From Cymbidium sinense (taxonomy: Eukaryota; Streptophyta; Magnoliopsida; Asparagales; Orchidaceae): a DNA stretch of 64,000 bases. The notes under the pieces were generated by a model that saw only the letters and a program-made list of their open reading frames with translations, did no database searches and was not told the origin of the DNA. Below, piece by piece: positions 36,501 through 48,100 of this stretch; position 1 is the stretch's first letter; the number at the start of each line of letters is the position of its first letter. The stretch spans positions 62,001-126,000 of the forward strand of contig JAKCPB010001392.1 in the NCBI GenBank assembly GCA_021442155.1, written 5' to 3'. The translations under genes and the position numbers were made by a program.

Positions 36501-37680
36501 GTGCCTAGTTTGAGAAGGAGAGTAAGTGGCCAATCAATAGAAATGATCACTTACATGTGTGATTTGTCTCATGTGATGCCCTTGACAAGGGTAGAATGAT
36601 CATTTGCATTGGATTTAATTTGGCGATTTGAAATAGCAAAATGGGTTAGCTTAAATTTCAATTGGAGTTGATAGGGTTAGGTTTGGCCCAATTTGACTCA
36701 TTTAGGTCAAATTGTGTTAGGTTGGGTCAAGTAGATCAATTGGCAAATTGGGTCAAACCAAGGGTCGGGTCAAGTTTATATGATCATTTGGGATGTTTTG
36801 GTTCAATTTCTTTGGTTTAGTTTGGCTTAGATTTGATTTTATATCATTTGAATTCATTTGGGTCAAATGGGTTAAGTTGACCGATTTGAATAAATTTGCC
36901 AAATTATCTTGGGTTGGGTGTTGGTTTAGGTTTAGTTGACTAATTGAAGATTATTTTAGGCTTTGGTTTCAATTAATTTGGATTTGGTTTTGATTTAGGC
37001 CAACTTGAACCTTTAGGTCAATTTGGGCCAGGTAGGTAAATTGGGTTCAATTGGGTCAAATCATGGCTTTGGTCAGGTTCAACAATCAATTTGAAATGAA
37101 CTTGAGACATTGGTGGTAATCAATTTGGTTTACATTTTGATTTGACCCAATTTGGTCTTTTAGGTCAATTTGGGTCAACTTGAGTCAAGAGGGCCAATTG
37201 GGTTTGGTTTGACTCAATTGAAAGTCAAGTCATATTCAAATATTGATTTTAAATTTGTATGAATCATTGGTTTCAAGGGATTTGGCTTACGTTGCAATTT
37301 GGCTAGTTTAGATTCACATGGGTTAAGGGGTTGACTTAGTCAAATGACCAATTTGACTTGGTTTAACCCAATTTATGACAATTCATCAACCTAAGGTGAT
37401 CAACAATCATGATCGGAGGTTTTTATTGGTTGGTTCAATCCAATTTGTGTAAGATTAAAACTTTGTTCAAATAGGTCAAATTGGCCACTTTGGGTCAAGT
37501 GGAACAATTGGGTTTAGTTGGCTTAATTTTTGGTTGCGTTTGATTTAGTCGAGTTTATATGTATTTGGGATTGATATATAAATTCAATTGCAATTGGCTT
37601 GGGTTCAAATGGGTTTTGGTTCATTTGAACATTTCAAGTCAAAAGGGTCAAGTTTGACTTGTTGGTTTGGCTTAATGATT
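36501..37680 (+). repeat. Field of diverged TTGGGTCAAATTGG-type repeats
   Basis: Words of the form ATTTGGGTCAA and GGTTTGGCTTAATTTG recur every 30-90 bp for over 1 kb (for example near 36,720, 36,745, 36,860, 37,020, 37,160, 37,480 and 37,640). No reading frame persists. It looks like an old degenerate minisatellite of the kind found in the untranslated parts of Tat-lineage retrotransposons. Confidence 0.65.
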
Positions 37681-38125
37681 GTAGATTTCATTTATATTTG
37701 TGAATATGATTGAAGTTATGATTGATTAATGAGAAAATCAATTGAATTTGGGTTTTGGAATGAAGGAATTTGGCTAAGTCCATGTAGTTGGGTCATGTGG
37801 CTTAGGTTTGGATTTTGATTTGGTTTCATTTAGTTTTGATGATTTAAATTTATATTTTATTTATATTTGTGAAGATAATTCAAAATATGATTGATTTATG
37901 AGAAAATCAATTGAGTCTGATTTAATTTGGATTAAGATTTTATAAGTCCATGGTATAGGTCATATGGCTTAGGAAGGGTTTAATTTGATTTAGTTTGATT
38001 TAGTTTTGATCATTTGAATGTAAATTTGATTTCTATTTAGAAAGATGATTGAAGATATAAATTGATTATGAAATAATAAATTGATTTTGGATTGATTTGA
38101 ACTAAGATTTGGCTAAGTCCTAGGA
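37681..38125 (+). repeat. Three tandem units of about 150-180 bp
   Basis: Each unit holds TTTATATTTGTGAA(T/G)AT, GATTGA(A)G(T/A)TATGATTGATT, ATGAGAAAATCAATTGA, a GGCTAAGTCCATG-like word and GTCATGTGGCTTAGG. Units start near 37,685, 37,860 and 38,030; the last is shortened. They sit at the upstream edge of gypsy copy 1. Confidence 0.8.
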
Positions 38126-38330
38126 AGAGGCTTAAAGGTTCAAGGTTTGAAAAACCTCCTTTATTAAGATATAAACCCAACTACTAAGAGTACACCTACT
38201 ATCCATATATAAATTAAGAATCTAGTTCATAGGATGAGTCTTATATGGTTAGCACACCATCTCTTCTCAAGTAGATTCCCTTGAGGTGACACTTGAGATA
38301 GATAGCATGAAGATGATCCAAAGCAAAAGC
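38126..38330. other. Short transition sequence
   Basis: About 200 bp between the tandem units and the first position of clear homology to copy 2. No feature is recognised. It probably contains the breakpoint at which copy 1 lost gag and protease. Confidence 0.4.
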
Positions 38331-38929
38331 ACAAGTGTATCCAAGTGTAAAATAGTTAGCATTAGAACCTTAGCTCTAACCCCACTTTCCTCTCAAAAGC
38401 TGAGGGTTTGGTATTTAAGAAAGCCCCTAAGTCATCAACATGTGTGAAGACTCAGAGGTTCTTTTTGGGAGCATCATCCTCAAGTCAATAAGTTGATGTA
38501 AAACTTGAAGATGATTTATATAAAGATTTAATAGAATTACCTTTTGATTAATACTTGCCTTTTGTTCATAATTTACCAAAGAAAGTATTAATCCCACATA
38601 ATTTGTCAAAGCAAAGGTCAGACTACTTCAAAAGAATATTGAAGAACAAATGCAAAAGCTCTCAATCAAACCGAGACTAGATTGAAAGGTCCAATCAATG
38701 ATGATGACCGCTAGTCATTACCAATCATTTGGTTCTTTTCAAATTAGATTAACTCATGAGGAGTCAGGTTAGAAAATTTAGATGATCCAAATGATTTTGA
38801 AGTCAAAGATGCACCACCAAAGTTCAAAGAAGAGATCAAAACCATCGAGTTCAAGGAAATCAACTTAGTAAATCAAGAAGATCCACTAGACATACACGTT
38901 CTTTGTTGAATAAAATTGAAACTAATGAC

Positions 38930-39700
38930 TTAGTTAGGCTATTGATTGAGTTTAAGGACTGCTTTGCATGGAGTTATAAAGAGATGCGTGGATTATCTCT
39001 CGATGAAGTGGTCCATAAATTAGCAATAGATCCTACTGTTAACTCTATCAAGCAAGCTCCTAGATGCATATGATTAGACATAGAACAACAAGTCATTTAT
39101 GAAGTCAAGAAACCGATCGATGTCGCTTCATCTAAGAAGAAAAATACCTACCAAGTAGCATCATCCTAGTTAAGAAAAGAATGGTAAATTCATATATGCA
39201 TCAATTTTAGGGATTTATATAAGGCATGTCCAAAAGATGAATTTCACTACCAATCTCTAAGTGATGGTCATCTCATCTCTCATGGACTCATCTGATATAA
39301 TAAAATAAAGATATTCTCAAGATGAAACAAACACTTCTTTAGAACCCCATTTAGAATATATTACTATAAGGTCATGCCTTTCAGCTTGAAAAATGTTGGT
39401 GCTACATACCAAGGTTGAATCTTCAATCTTCGATGAACTCATTCATCATCAGGTCGAGTGTTATGTTGAAGATTTTGTGCTCAAAAGTAGAGATAAGGAA
39501 GACCATCTCTTTGACTTGGGAGTAGTTTTTGAACAATTAAGATAATTTAACCTCAAAATGAACCCCCTGAAGTGTGCATTTGGAGTAGCTTCAGAGAATT
39601 TCTTTGGGTTTGTTGTTTGACACCAGGGAATCAGAATTGATCCAGAGAAGATCAACATGATATTATAATTTCCACCCCCTAAAGTTTAACTTAACTCAAA
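38930..39700 (+). pseudogene. Gypsy copy 1 reverse transcriptase (broken)
   Basis: Visible pieces are the N-terminal LAIDPTVNSIKQAPR near 39,020-39,065, the KACPKDEF segment near 39,218-39,243, a YYKVMPFSLKNVGATYQ segment near 39,360-39,412, and FDELIHHQVECYVEDFVLKS near 39,430-39,490. The last holds the catalytic box, normally YVDD and here YVED. NLKMNPLKCAFGVAS follows near 39,548-39,592. The stretch between KACPKDEF and MPF is shortened, and at least eight stops or shifts occur. Reverse transcriptase copies element RNA into DNA; this copy cannot do so. Confidence 0.85.
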
Positions 39701-40275
39701 TCATTCCAAGGGTGGTTGGCATATTTAAGACACTTAATATCCAACTTATCGGGAAGATGTCAGCCATTCCCAGCACTGGCCAAAAAGGATGTCAAGTTCA
39801 AGTGGGATGATAAGTGTGATCTTGCCTTTGAATACATCAAGCATTACTTGATGACATCATCAATTCTAGCAACTTCTATCCTTGGAAAGCTACTCATACA
39901 TTACACTACCTTGTTAGATGACTACCTTAGTGCTTTGTTGGCCCAAGCCAATGATGAAGGGAAGGAATACGCAGTCTACTACTTCAGCCGAATATGAGGC
40001 TTTGATTATTAGTCCGGAGTTAGCTGTTACTCTAAGCATCTATAACATCAACATCTTTGGAGATTATCAACTAGTTATCAACCAAATCACTAGGTCCTAT
40101 AATTTTATAAAGCCCAAACTCCATCACTACCACAAGTACAAAATTGAGTTATTGGCATAAATCCCAGAGATTACAATTTATAAGATTCCTCGAGGAGAGA
40201 ACATCATAGAGTATGCTTTAGCCAAGCTTGTCAAAGAGTTGGCATGGCCGGAGGATGAGTCCATGTCAATAAAAG
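39700..40275 (+). pseudogene. Gypsy copy 1 RNase H fused to archaeal-like RNase H by deletion
   Basis: Frame 39,716-39,997 ends the RT connection (HLISNLSGRCQPF) and covers the start of the first RNase H, up to GKEYAVYYFSR. The next bases are already in the middle of the second, archaeal-like RNase H, in an overlapping frame (EYEALIISPELAVTLS, then NIFGDYQLVINQI, PKLHHYHKYKIELLA, PRGENIIEYALAKL). About 455 bp that copy 2 has between 61,070 and 61,525 are absent. The GDS motif of the second domain reads GDY. The ends of both RNase H domains, including most catalytic carboxylates of the first, are lost. Confidence 0.85.
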
Positions 40276-40429
40276 TCTAAAATAGATAAATATTATCCCT
40301 TATTGATACTAAACTCATCAAAAAGTACTCTCTTGAAGGGACAGTTTCCATTGCTAAGAAGGATAAAGAGTTAGATTTGAGGCAACCATTCATGGATTAC
40401 CTAAATAAAAGAAAACTACCTCAAGAGAA

Positions 40430-41610
40430 GTCCTGAGCCCATCAGATTAAGCAAGAAGCACTTTCCTATGCTCTTGTGGATGGTATCCTTTGCCGGCAAA
40501 CTTTTGATCATATGTGGTTACATTGTTTAAACAAGCACGAAGCCCGTAATATCATGACCAAGGTACACTTATGATTATGTAGAGCTAACCAATCTGATCC
40601 AAAGATGAATTCCAAGATCAAGAGACTAGGATAGTAGTCATCGATGATAAAAGCATGCATGGATACGGCTAGGTAAAGCCACCAATGCCAAATACATGGT
40701 ATGGTCCTACACCAACCACCGAACATTCTAAATCCTACATTGGCCTCATGGCCATTTGAGTGTTGGGGTATCAACATAGTGGGTCTGATTGATCCTCTTT
40801 ATTCTAAGGATCATCAGTTCATCTTAGCAAAGATGATTCCTCTTAGAGAGGTCACAACTCACCATATCCTTTAGTTTTTAAGAAACCATATTGTGTATAG
40901 GTTCAGAGTGCCTGAACGAAATATATCTGATAATGGTAATTCATTTAAGAGCACTGAGATCAACAACTTTTCTAGGAGACACAACATAGATTGGAGATAT
41001 ACTACCATCAACTACCTAAGGGAAAATGGCTTAGCAGAAGCCTTCAATAAAACTCACATCCAAATACTGAAGAATACACTCGATAATAACAAACAACAGT
41101 GGCATGAGCAGTTAGTTGAAGCTTTGTTGGCCTACTTTACCACATATAGAACTCCAACTCAATATATTTCTTTCTCCTTAGTGTATGGTATGAAGTTGTT
41201 GTACCATTAGAAGTCTAACTCCCATCACTAAGGACAATTATGGGTAGCAAGATCACAACAGAGCAGACCACCAAGTTGCGGTTAGAAGAACTTGAAGATT
41301 TGGAAGAGAGATGCCTATAGGCATGCTAAAATCTCAAGTTGTACAAAGCTAAAATGATTCAAACTCACTACAAGTTGGTCCATCATAGATTTTTTAAGTA
41401 TGAGAGCTTATTTTAGTTCTAAGGAGACCGATTGTTGCCCATCGTAAGATGGGAGGCAAGTTTGAACCCACTTGGGAAGGCCCTTTTTCCATAGAGATGG
41501 TTTACCAAGGAGGGTCTTATCAGCTTATTAATCATAAGGCAGAAACCCTAATGCTTCCAATTAGCAGGCTCAACTTAAAAAAATATTATAAATCATGTCT
41601 AAAAATAATT
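40430..41610 (+). pseudogene. Gypsy copy 1 integrase (broken)
   Basis: Integrase inserts element DNA into the host chromosome. The zinc-finger region is damaged near 40,530-40,715; HQCQIHG remains and its partner Cys is Ser. In the catalytic core the first Asp is replaced (ECWGINIV near 40,758; family norm WG-D). The second is kept in NISDNGNSFKS (frame 40,893-41,210), and the Glu is kept in NGLAEAFNKT. The C-terminal domain at 41,446-41,600 (WEGPFSIEMVYQGGSYQL, then PISRLNLKKYY) is intact in frame and typical of the Tat lineage. Stops occur near 40,264, 40,430 and 41,208. Confidence 0.87.
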
Positions 41611-41689
41611 ATCATCAATGTAAATTTCATTTCAAATTCAATCTCTTCCATGTTGAAAATATTCTTGTTTGCGAATTTACCATGATGTA

Positions 41690-43650
41690 TTTAGGGTAGG
41701 TGTAAGGAACCTAAGCATCATTCTATCCTTCATTGACACAACACAAACACAAACTACACACAAACATATAAAACAAACACATATCTTTTATCTCAAGCTA
41801 CTATGAGTTTAGATAACGCTTCCAGTAACACTCACTCAGTGGTCTTATTTCTTTGGAGGATGTAAGTCTGCTATGCTTTCCTTCCTTACTTAACCACTAC
41901 ACATCGATGAGCGCCTTGTTAGTTTGGTAAGCCTTACTGCATGGCCAGTAATCTACCTCATGTTGTCTTCATTTAAGAGGATGTGAGTCCACAATGCTTT
42001 CTTCTTGGATTATCCTTTATGCACTTACTGGGTTGTGTTTATTTGAGGTTTAAGAAAAGTCCCCTAGTGGCTCCTTCCCTCCTAACTACTTCAAGTCTGG
42101 GTCTAGTTCTATCTCTGGGCTCCCCACTTAGTAGCCCTCTAGGTCAGATAGCATCTGTCCCGCTAATGATAGACTATCCCGATGATCAATTCCACTAGAA
42201 AAATTGTAAGCATATAAGCTTTCTTTCTAGATTCATCATTGCACATCGACGGGCACCTTAGGTTGGTTGGTTCTCACTATGCTGATGGATACACCACTCA
42301 TGCCAACGGATACACATTAGGTTGGTTGGTTCTCGCACCTTAGGATACACTACTCATGGTAGATGTAAGTTTGCTACACTTTCTCCTTGAGTTAGCCACT
42401 GTACACCTATAAGCTTTCTTTTCTAAGGCTCAAGATAATGCCCCTAGAAGCACCTCCCCTATGGGCACTATATTTGGATCACATCCTTTGCGACCCCATT
42501 TAGACACTACCTTGGTTACTATGATGGACAGCCTCTTCCTAGTAACCACACTGGTTGGAGAATCCATCACATGTGCGTGATTCTCTCTTGGTCCAATAAA
42601 TCTGAGATAAGTCAAGGTCAACATAGCCCCTTCTCGGTGTGATCCCTCACACACCAACATGAACCATTCAAAGACATAAACAAAATATATATTCACTTAT
42701 AGATTAGGAGGATACCCTTAGTGGTATCTTTTCCTAAGAAGGCATCCTATGTTTAGAGCAATGTCAACAAAACTCCCTATGGGAATTGCATGACTACTCT
42801 TAAGTTGATATAAGTCACAAGCATAATTAACTCAATAGACGCCCCTAAGTCATGTTTGATTTATTATGCTACCAATAGGTCACCCCAGTAGCTGTTCTTT
42901 GCTTTAGAAGATGTAAGTCTGCTATGCCTTCTTCCTAGAATAGATGTTGCACACCAAAAGGAAACCCTTTAGGTTTGCTAGCTCTACCTGATGGCCAGTA
43001 GACTATCCCCTTGGATTTATAAATTTGAGATAAGATAAGTCTGATATAGCCACTTCTGAATGGACTCATCACATACTAACAGGGTCCATACATTAACTCA
43101 GATTAAATTAAACCCAATCTAATATTCCCTAGTGTAGTTAAATCACACCCTTCTCCCTAGTGGAGCCCCAAATCATATGTAAACAAGTCAAGCAAACAAG
43201 TCAACTTCAAAACCAACCTCCCGAGTGGAGCCAAATTAAATAAACTCCCCTTGTAGAGTCTAAATCAATAAAATCCAAATAAATTATTATTCCCAGTGGA
43301 TACATCCTCAAACAAATCTATGAAAATAAACTCAAATCCTAATCCCCAATGGATAGGTTGAACATGCTTCCCTAGTGGAAGGTTCATATACCCGATCCCA
43401 GAAGACTCTAGCCCATATATTTAGTAGATATGCCTCCACATCAATTAAAACAAATTAAATTAAAGTCAATTCGATCTTAATCCCCGATGGATTATAGATT
43501 TTTATCCCTAATGAATCTTCTTTCCACAAATCATATAATCAAATCTGATTCAAACCTTATCCCCAACAAATTTTCTTCTTCTATGCCCTCAAGATAGACC
43601 CCTCACATGTCATGTCCAATGCATGTGTGATCCCCTAGCAGATCTCCCTT
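41690..43650 (+). repeat. Gypsy copy 1 post-integrase spacer with diverged repeats
   Basis: A non-coding region after the integrase stop, homologous to 63,270-64,000 in copy 2 from TTTAGGGTAGGTGTAAG onward. Five or more diverged units carry GATGTAAGTCTGCTATGCTT, a TTCTTCCT word and CACATCGATGAGCGCCTT (units near 41,858, 41,980, 42,205, 42,360 and 42,908). From about 43,130 a shorter motif, TCCC(T/C)AGTGGA, recurs every 40-80 bp. The ORFs inside (41,983-42,198 and 42,430-42,696) are accidental. Tandem repeats in the 3' untranslated region are a known trait of the Tat lineage. Confidence 0.75.
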
Positions 43651-43799
43651 CATGTCCTTCACATGGAATTCTCATCAAATCTCATTTCTCTTCTTATGCA
43701 CACCTTTAATACTTCAACCAAAAGTCTAACAATGTATTCATTCAAATTACATCATCTTAACATTGTAATCAAAATTTTATGATTTATGATGGTGCAAAC
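43651..43799. other. Short transition into AT-rich satellite
   Basis: About 150 bp between the last TCCC-AGTGGA-type motif and the first unit of the roughly 340-bp satellite. No terminal CA of an LTR and no poly-purine tract could be fixed with confidence. Confidence 0.4.
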
Positions 43800-45185
43800 T
43801 CAAACTAACTATACAATATCATGCTAAACATATTATAGTGTGGATTAACACACTATATTATATTATAATATATGATGTTATATTATAATTTATTATAATA
43901 TAATATATTGTCTAACATTACACCTCATTATAATCACTTAAAAGGAACAAATCATAAATTTTTCTCAAAATATGAATAATTTTCAATTTTGATGTAAAAT
44001 TGTTATTTTCTATTAGAAATGGTACACAATATTATCATTTTGGTGTTGCTTATTGGTGTGTGCCATGAATTTGGCCAAATTCTTTCATATCAACCTTCAA
44101 ATTAACATTTTTTTGAGTTTTGACCCAATGTATTATAACAAAAGTAAAATATTCTGAAATGTATAATAACATTTAATAACAAACCACCACATTCATATAT
44201 ATGTGAAGTTATATTCTTATGTACATTATATTTTAATATGCTTTCATATATTATATTATCTTACATTACACCTTAAAATGAATCACTTTAAGCAAAAAAA
44301 TTTATAAAATTTGGTTGAAAAATAAATATTTATTTTGGATGCAAAATTTCATTCTTTGATTAAAGGACACACCATATCACACCAATGATGTTCCTAAAGC
44401 TTACCTTAAATTTGGCCAAATCCCACCATCTCACCCTATAAATTAATATTTTTATAAATTATACCAGTACAAAATCTACTACATCATACTATAATAAACT
44501 AAAATATGCTAAACAATAAGTTGTAATACACAATAGTATGCTATAATGCATGATGATACACTATGTTAGGGCATCCTATATTATTATACACTATAACATA
44601 TTATATTATATTATATTATATTGCATATCACAACACAAGAGAATGCTTAACATAAAAAAATCATAAAATTTGTCTAAATAATAAAAAACTATATGTTTTA
44701 GTCGTATCACTTTCATATTTTAAATTAAAATAATATATTTTGATGCCATGCTCTATCTATTATGAATTTGGCCAAATTCCACCATTTTAAAGTCTAAATC
44801 AACATTTTTATAAGTAATGCTAGTGTAGGCTCGACTGCTTGATTGTAAAATACTAAAAGAATTTAAATGCCTAGAATAATATATTATGATATATGATGTT
44901 ATACTAAGCTACAACATATAATATTTATTTTGAACATACAATCTTACTTTTTAGACAACAAGTGGCGTAGCACACCTTTGATACTACAACCTAATTCTCA
45001 CTTCAAATTTAACAAATTTCATCATCTGATTTGTTAAATTAATATTTTTATGATTTATATTAATATGGACTATAGGGCACAATACCATAATACTAAAACA
45101 TTTCAAAACATCTTATAACATCCAAAAACACATCACTACATGCTCAAATATATGATGCTACATTATATTATAAAATTTGGTATTA
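43800..45185. repeat. Four-unit AT-rich satellite, unit about 235-355 bp
   Basis: Each unit has AATTTGGCCAAATTC(C), then CACCATCT or TCATATCA, then CTAAATTAATATTTTTATAA. The landmark occurs near 44,068, 44,407, 44,763 and, degraded, near 44,998. Between landmarks lie palindromic A/T runs such as TATATTATAATATATGATG (43,855-43,880 and similar near 44,590-44,620). It is non-coding. It ends where TTTAGGG repeat restarts. Confidence 0.75.
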
Positions 45186-48100
45186 TAATATGATTTAGGG
45201 TTAGGGTTTAAGGTATTCAAATCTCTAATAGTCAAGAGAAAGTTTATTGAAGACATTTTCTTTAGCTACCACAATTATGTTAGGATTAGGTCATTCTTTA
45301 GATGTACTCCTAATGACATCTTTATTCAAGGTTTGAGGTTTAGGGTTATTTTAGGGTTTGGGGTTTAGGGTTTAAAAGTCTAAGTTATAGGTCTTGTGGG
45401 TTTAGGTTTATGGTTTGGGTTTTAGGGTTGGTGGGTTTTTAGGTTTGGGTTTAAGTGGTAGGATTTATGATTTAGGTTTAGGATTTTAGATTTGGGTTTT
45501 AGGGTTTAGGGTTTAGTATTTAGATTTAGAGTTTAGAAGTTTAGTTTTAAGGGGTTGTAGGTTTATGGTTGCAGGATGGGGTTTAAGGTGGTTAATTACC
45601 AAGATAAGGCTTAGGGTTAGGATTTAGGGTTCAAGATTTAGATTTTTTGTTTAAATAAGCAAAGGTAGTTATTTAGTTTAATTTTTAGTTTATGTTTTAT
45701 TTTAATTTTAGTTTAGGTTTATGTTTATTTTGTTTAGTTTATTTTCATTTTATTAGGTTTAGGTTTTATTTTTATTTTTAGGTTTAGATTTTATTTTATT
45801 TTTTTAGGTTTAGTTTTTAGGTTTTTATTTTAGGTTTATTTTTATGTTTTATTTTGTAATTAATATTTAGGTTTATTTTTTTAGTTTATTTTATTTTATT
45901 TACTTTAGGGTATAGGTTTAATTTATTTTAGGTTTAGGTTTAGGTTTTATTTAATTTAGTTTAGTTTATTTTAGTTTAGGTTTAGGTTTATTTTATTTTG
46001 TTTAATTTAGGTTTAGATATTTTGTTTAGTTTAGGGTTTAGATTTTATTTTTATTTATTTTTGGTTTAATCTATTTAGTTTTATATTATTTTACTTTAGG
46101 TTTATTTTATTAATATTTTAGTTTTATTTTATTTGGGTTTTATTTTATTTTTAGTTTAGTTTAGGTTTTTATTTATTCATTTTAGTTTTATTTTTTTTAT
46201 TTTATCCATTTTACATTTAGGTTGTAGGTTTATTTTTTAAGTTTAGGTTTTAGTTTGGTTTTGTTATTTTTTTTTATTTTATTTTGTTTTAGGTTTATTT
46301 ATTTATTTATTTATTTTGTTTTATTTTTATTATGTTTTAGGTTTTATTTTAGGGTTTTGGGAGTTTGAATTTTAGGATTGAGGTTGGTACATTTTTTTAT
46401 TATTTTTTAGGATTTATTTTATGGTTTAGTTTTAAGGTAGTTTAGGTTTAGTATCAGTTTTTATTTTTTTAGGTTTAGGTTTGTGGTTAGGGTTTAGTTT
46501 TTAGGGTTTTAGGGTATGGTTTTGGGTTTAGGTTTGGATAGTCAGGATTTAGCTTTTAGGGTCATGTAGGATTAGGGTTGGGTAGAGTTATTAGGTAGGT
46601 ATTTTGTAAGGTTAGTTTTAAAGTCAGCATATTTAGTATTTTAATTTATTTACATTTTATTTTTTATGTCCAGCTCATTTCATTTATTTAGTTTTATTTA
46701 TTTTTTATTTATTTTATTTTAGGTTTAATTTATTTTAGGTTTATTATTTAGTTTATTTATTTTTAGGTTTTATGTTTATTTTCTTTATTTTATTTTATTT
46801 TATTTTATAGGTTTAGGTATTTTTTATTTTAAGTTTATGTAGGTTTTATTTTATTTTATTAGGTTTTATTTTTTTGTTTTATTTTTTTTTAGTTTATTTA
46901 GGTTTTATTTATTTTATTTTATTTTAGCCAAGTTTTATTTATATGAGGTTTGTAATTTAGAATTTAATAATTTAATTTTATATTTTATTTATTTGTTTTT
47001 TTAATTTATTTTATTTTGTTTTATTTAGTTTAAGTTTATGTTTTTTTTGGGGTTTAGGGTTTAGGGTTTAGTGTTTAGTTTTTTTGGTTTAGGGTTTACA
47101 ATTTAGCATTGTAGGTTTTAGGGTTTAGGGTTTACAGAAGGGTAAGGGTTTAGCGTTTGGTTTTATTGGTTTAGGATTGAGGCTTTAGGGTTTACGGTAG
47201 GTTGGGGTTTTATTGTTTATTTTAGTTTTTATTTATTTTAAATTAATTAAACCTTAGGTTATTTAGTTTATCCAATTTATTTTATATTTATTTTATTTTA
47301 CTTTATTTTTATTTTATTTAGTTTATTTACTTTTATATACTTTATTTTTAGGTTTATTTGTATAAGTTTAGATTTTATTTTAATTTATTTTAGGTTTAGG
47401 TTGGTAGGTTTTAGTTTATTTTTTTGTGTAGATTTAGTTTTTTTATTTTATTTTAAGCTTTGATTTTATGTTTATTTTAGGTTTTAATTTTTTAGTTTAG
47501 GTTTAGGTTTCATTAGTTTATTTTATTTAGTTTAGTTTATTTTTAGGTTTAGGTTTATTTATTTTAGTTTAGTTAATTTTAGTTTAAGTTTAGGTTTTTT
47601 TATTTTATTTTAGTTTAGGTTTTTTTTCATTTAGGGTTTAGGTTTATTGTTTATTTTTTTTATTTTATATTTTTTAGGTTTAGTATTTTATTTATTTGAT
47701 TTTATTTTATGTTTGTTTTTTTATTTTAGTTTAGTTTAGGTTTTATTTTTTTTACTTTAGTTTAGTTTTATTTTTTTATTTTATTTTCTTTTTATTTAGG
47801 TTTAGGTTTGTTTTAGTTTATATTAAGATTTTAAGTTTTATTTATTTTAACTTTAGATTTTTAGCTTTTTAGGGTTTAGGGATTAGGGTTTAGGGTTTAG
47901 CATTTAGGGTTTAGGGTTTTTGTGGTTTATGATTTTCAGGGTTTAGAATTTAGGGTTGAGAGTTTAAGTTTTAGGTCTAGGGTTCCGGTTTTAGTTTAGG
48001 GTTTAATTTTATTTAGTTTAGTTTATTTAATTTAGGTTAATTTATTTTAGTTTAGTTTTTTTATTTTAGTTAATTTCTTAAGTTTAGATTTATTTTTTAT

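Larger units (their letters stand above)
38331..43650 (+). mobile_element. Tat/Ogre-lineage gypsy retrotransposon, copy 1 (5'-deleted)
   Basis: This stretch is collinear with 59,500 to the end of the window in copy 2, from the pre-RT linker through RT, RNase H, archaeal-like RNase H, integrase and the 3' spacer. No gag or protease is present, and no 5' LTR or primer-binding site is found on its left. The two-RNase-H arrangement places it in the Tat/Ogre group of plant Ty3/gypsy elements. All domains carry stops and frameshifts. A satellite of about 340 bp follows on the right where an LTR would be expected, so the 3' LTR is also missing or unrecognised. Confidence 0.85.

Noticed and set aside
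42430..42696. 88-codon minus-strand frame (and 41,983-42,198 on +)
   Set aside because: It overlaps diverged tandem repeats of the 3' spacer, and the equivalent copy 2 region shows no such frame.
43850..43920. Inverted A/T runs as a transcription terminator or a transposon end
   Set aside because: They recur within the roughly 340-bp satellite and have no gene beside them; simple palindromic AT sequence explains them.
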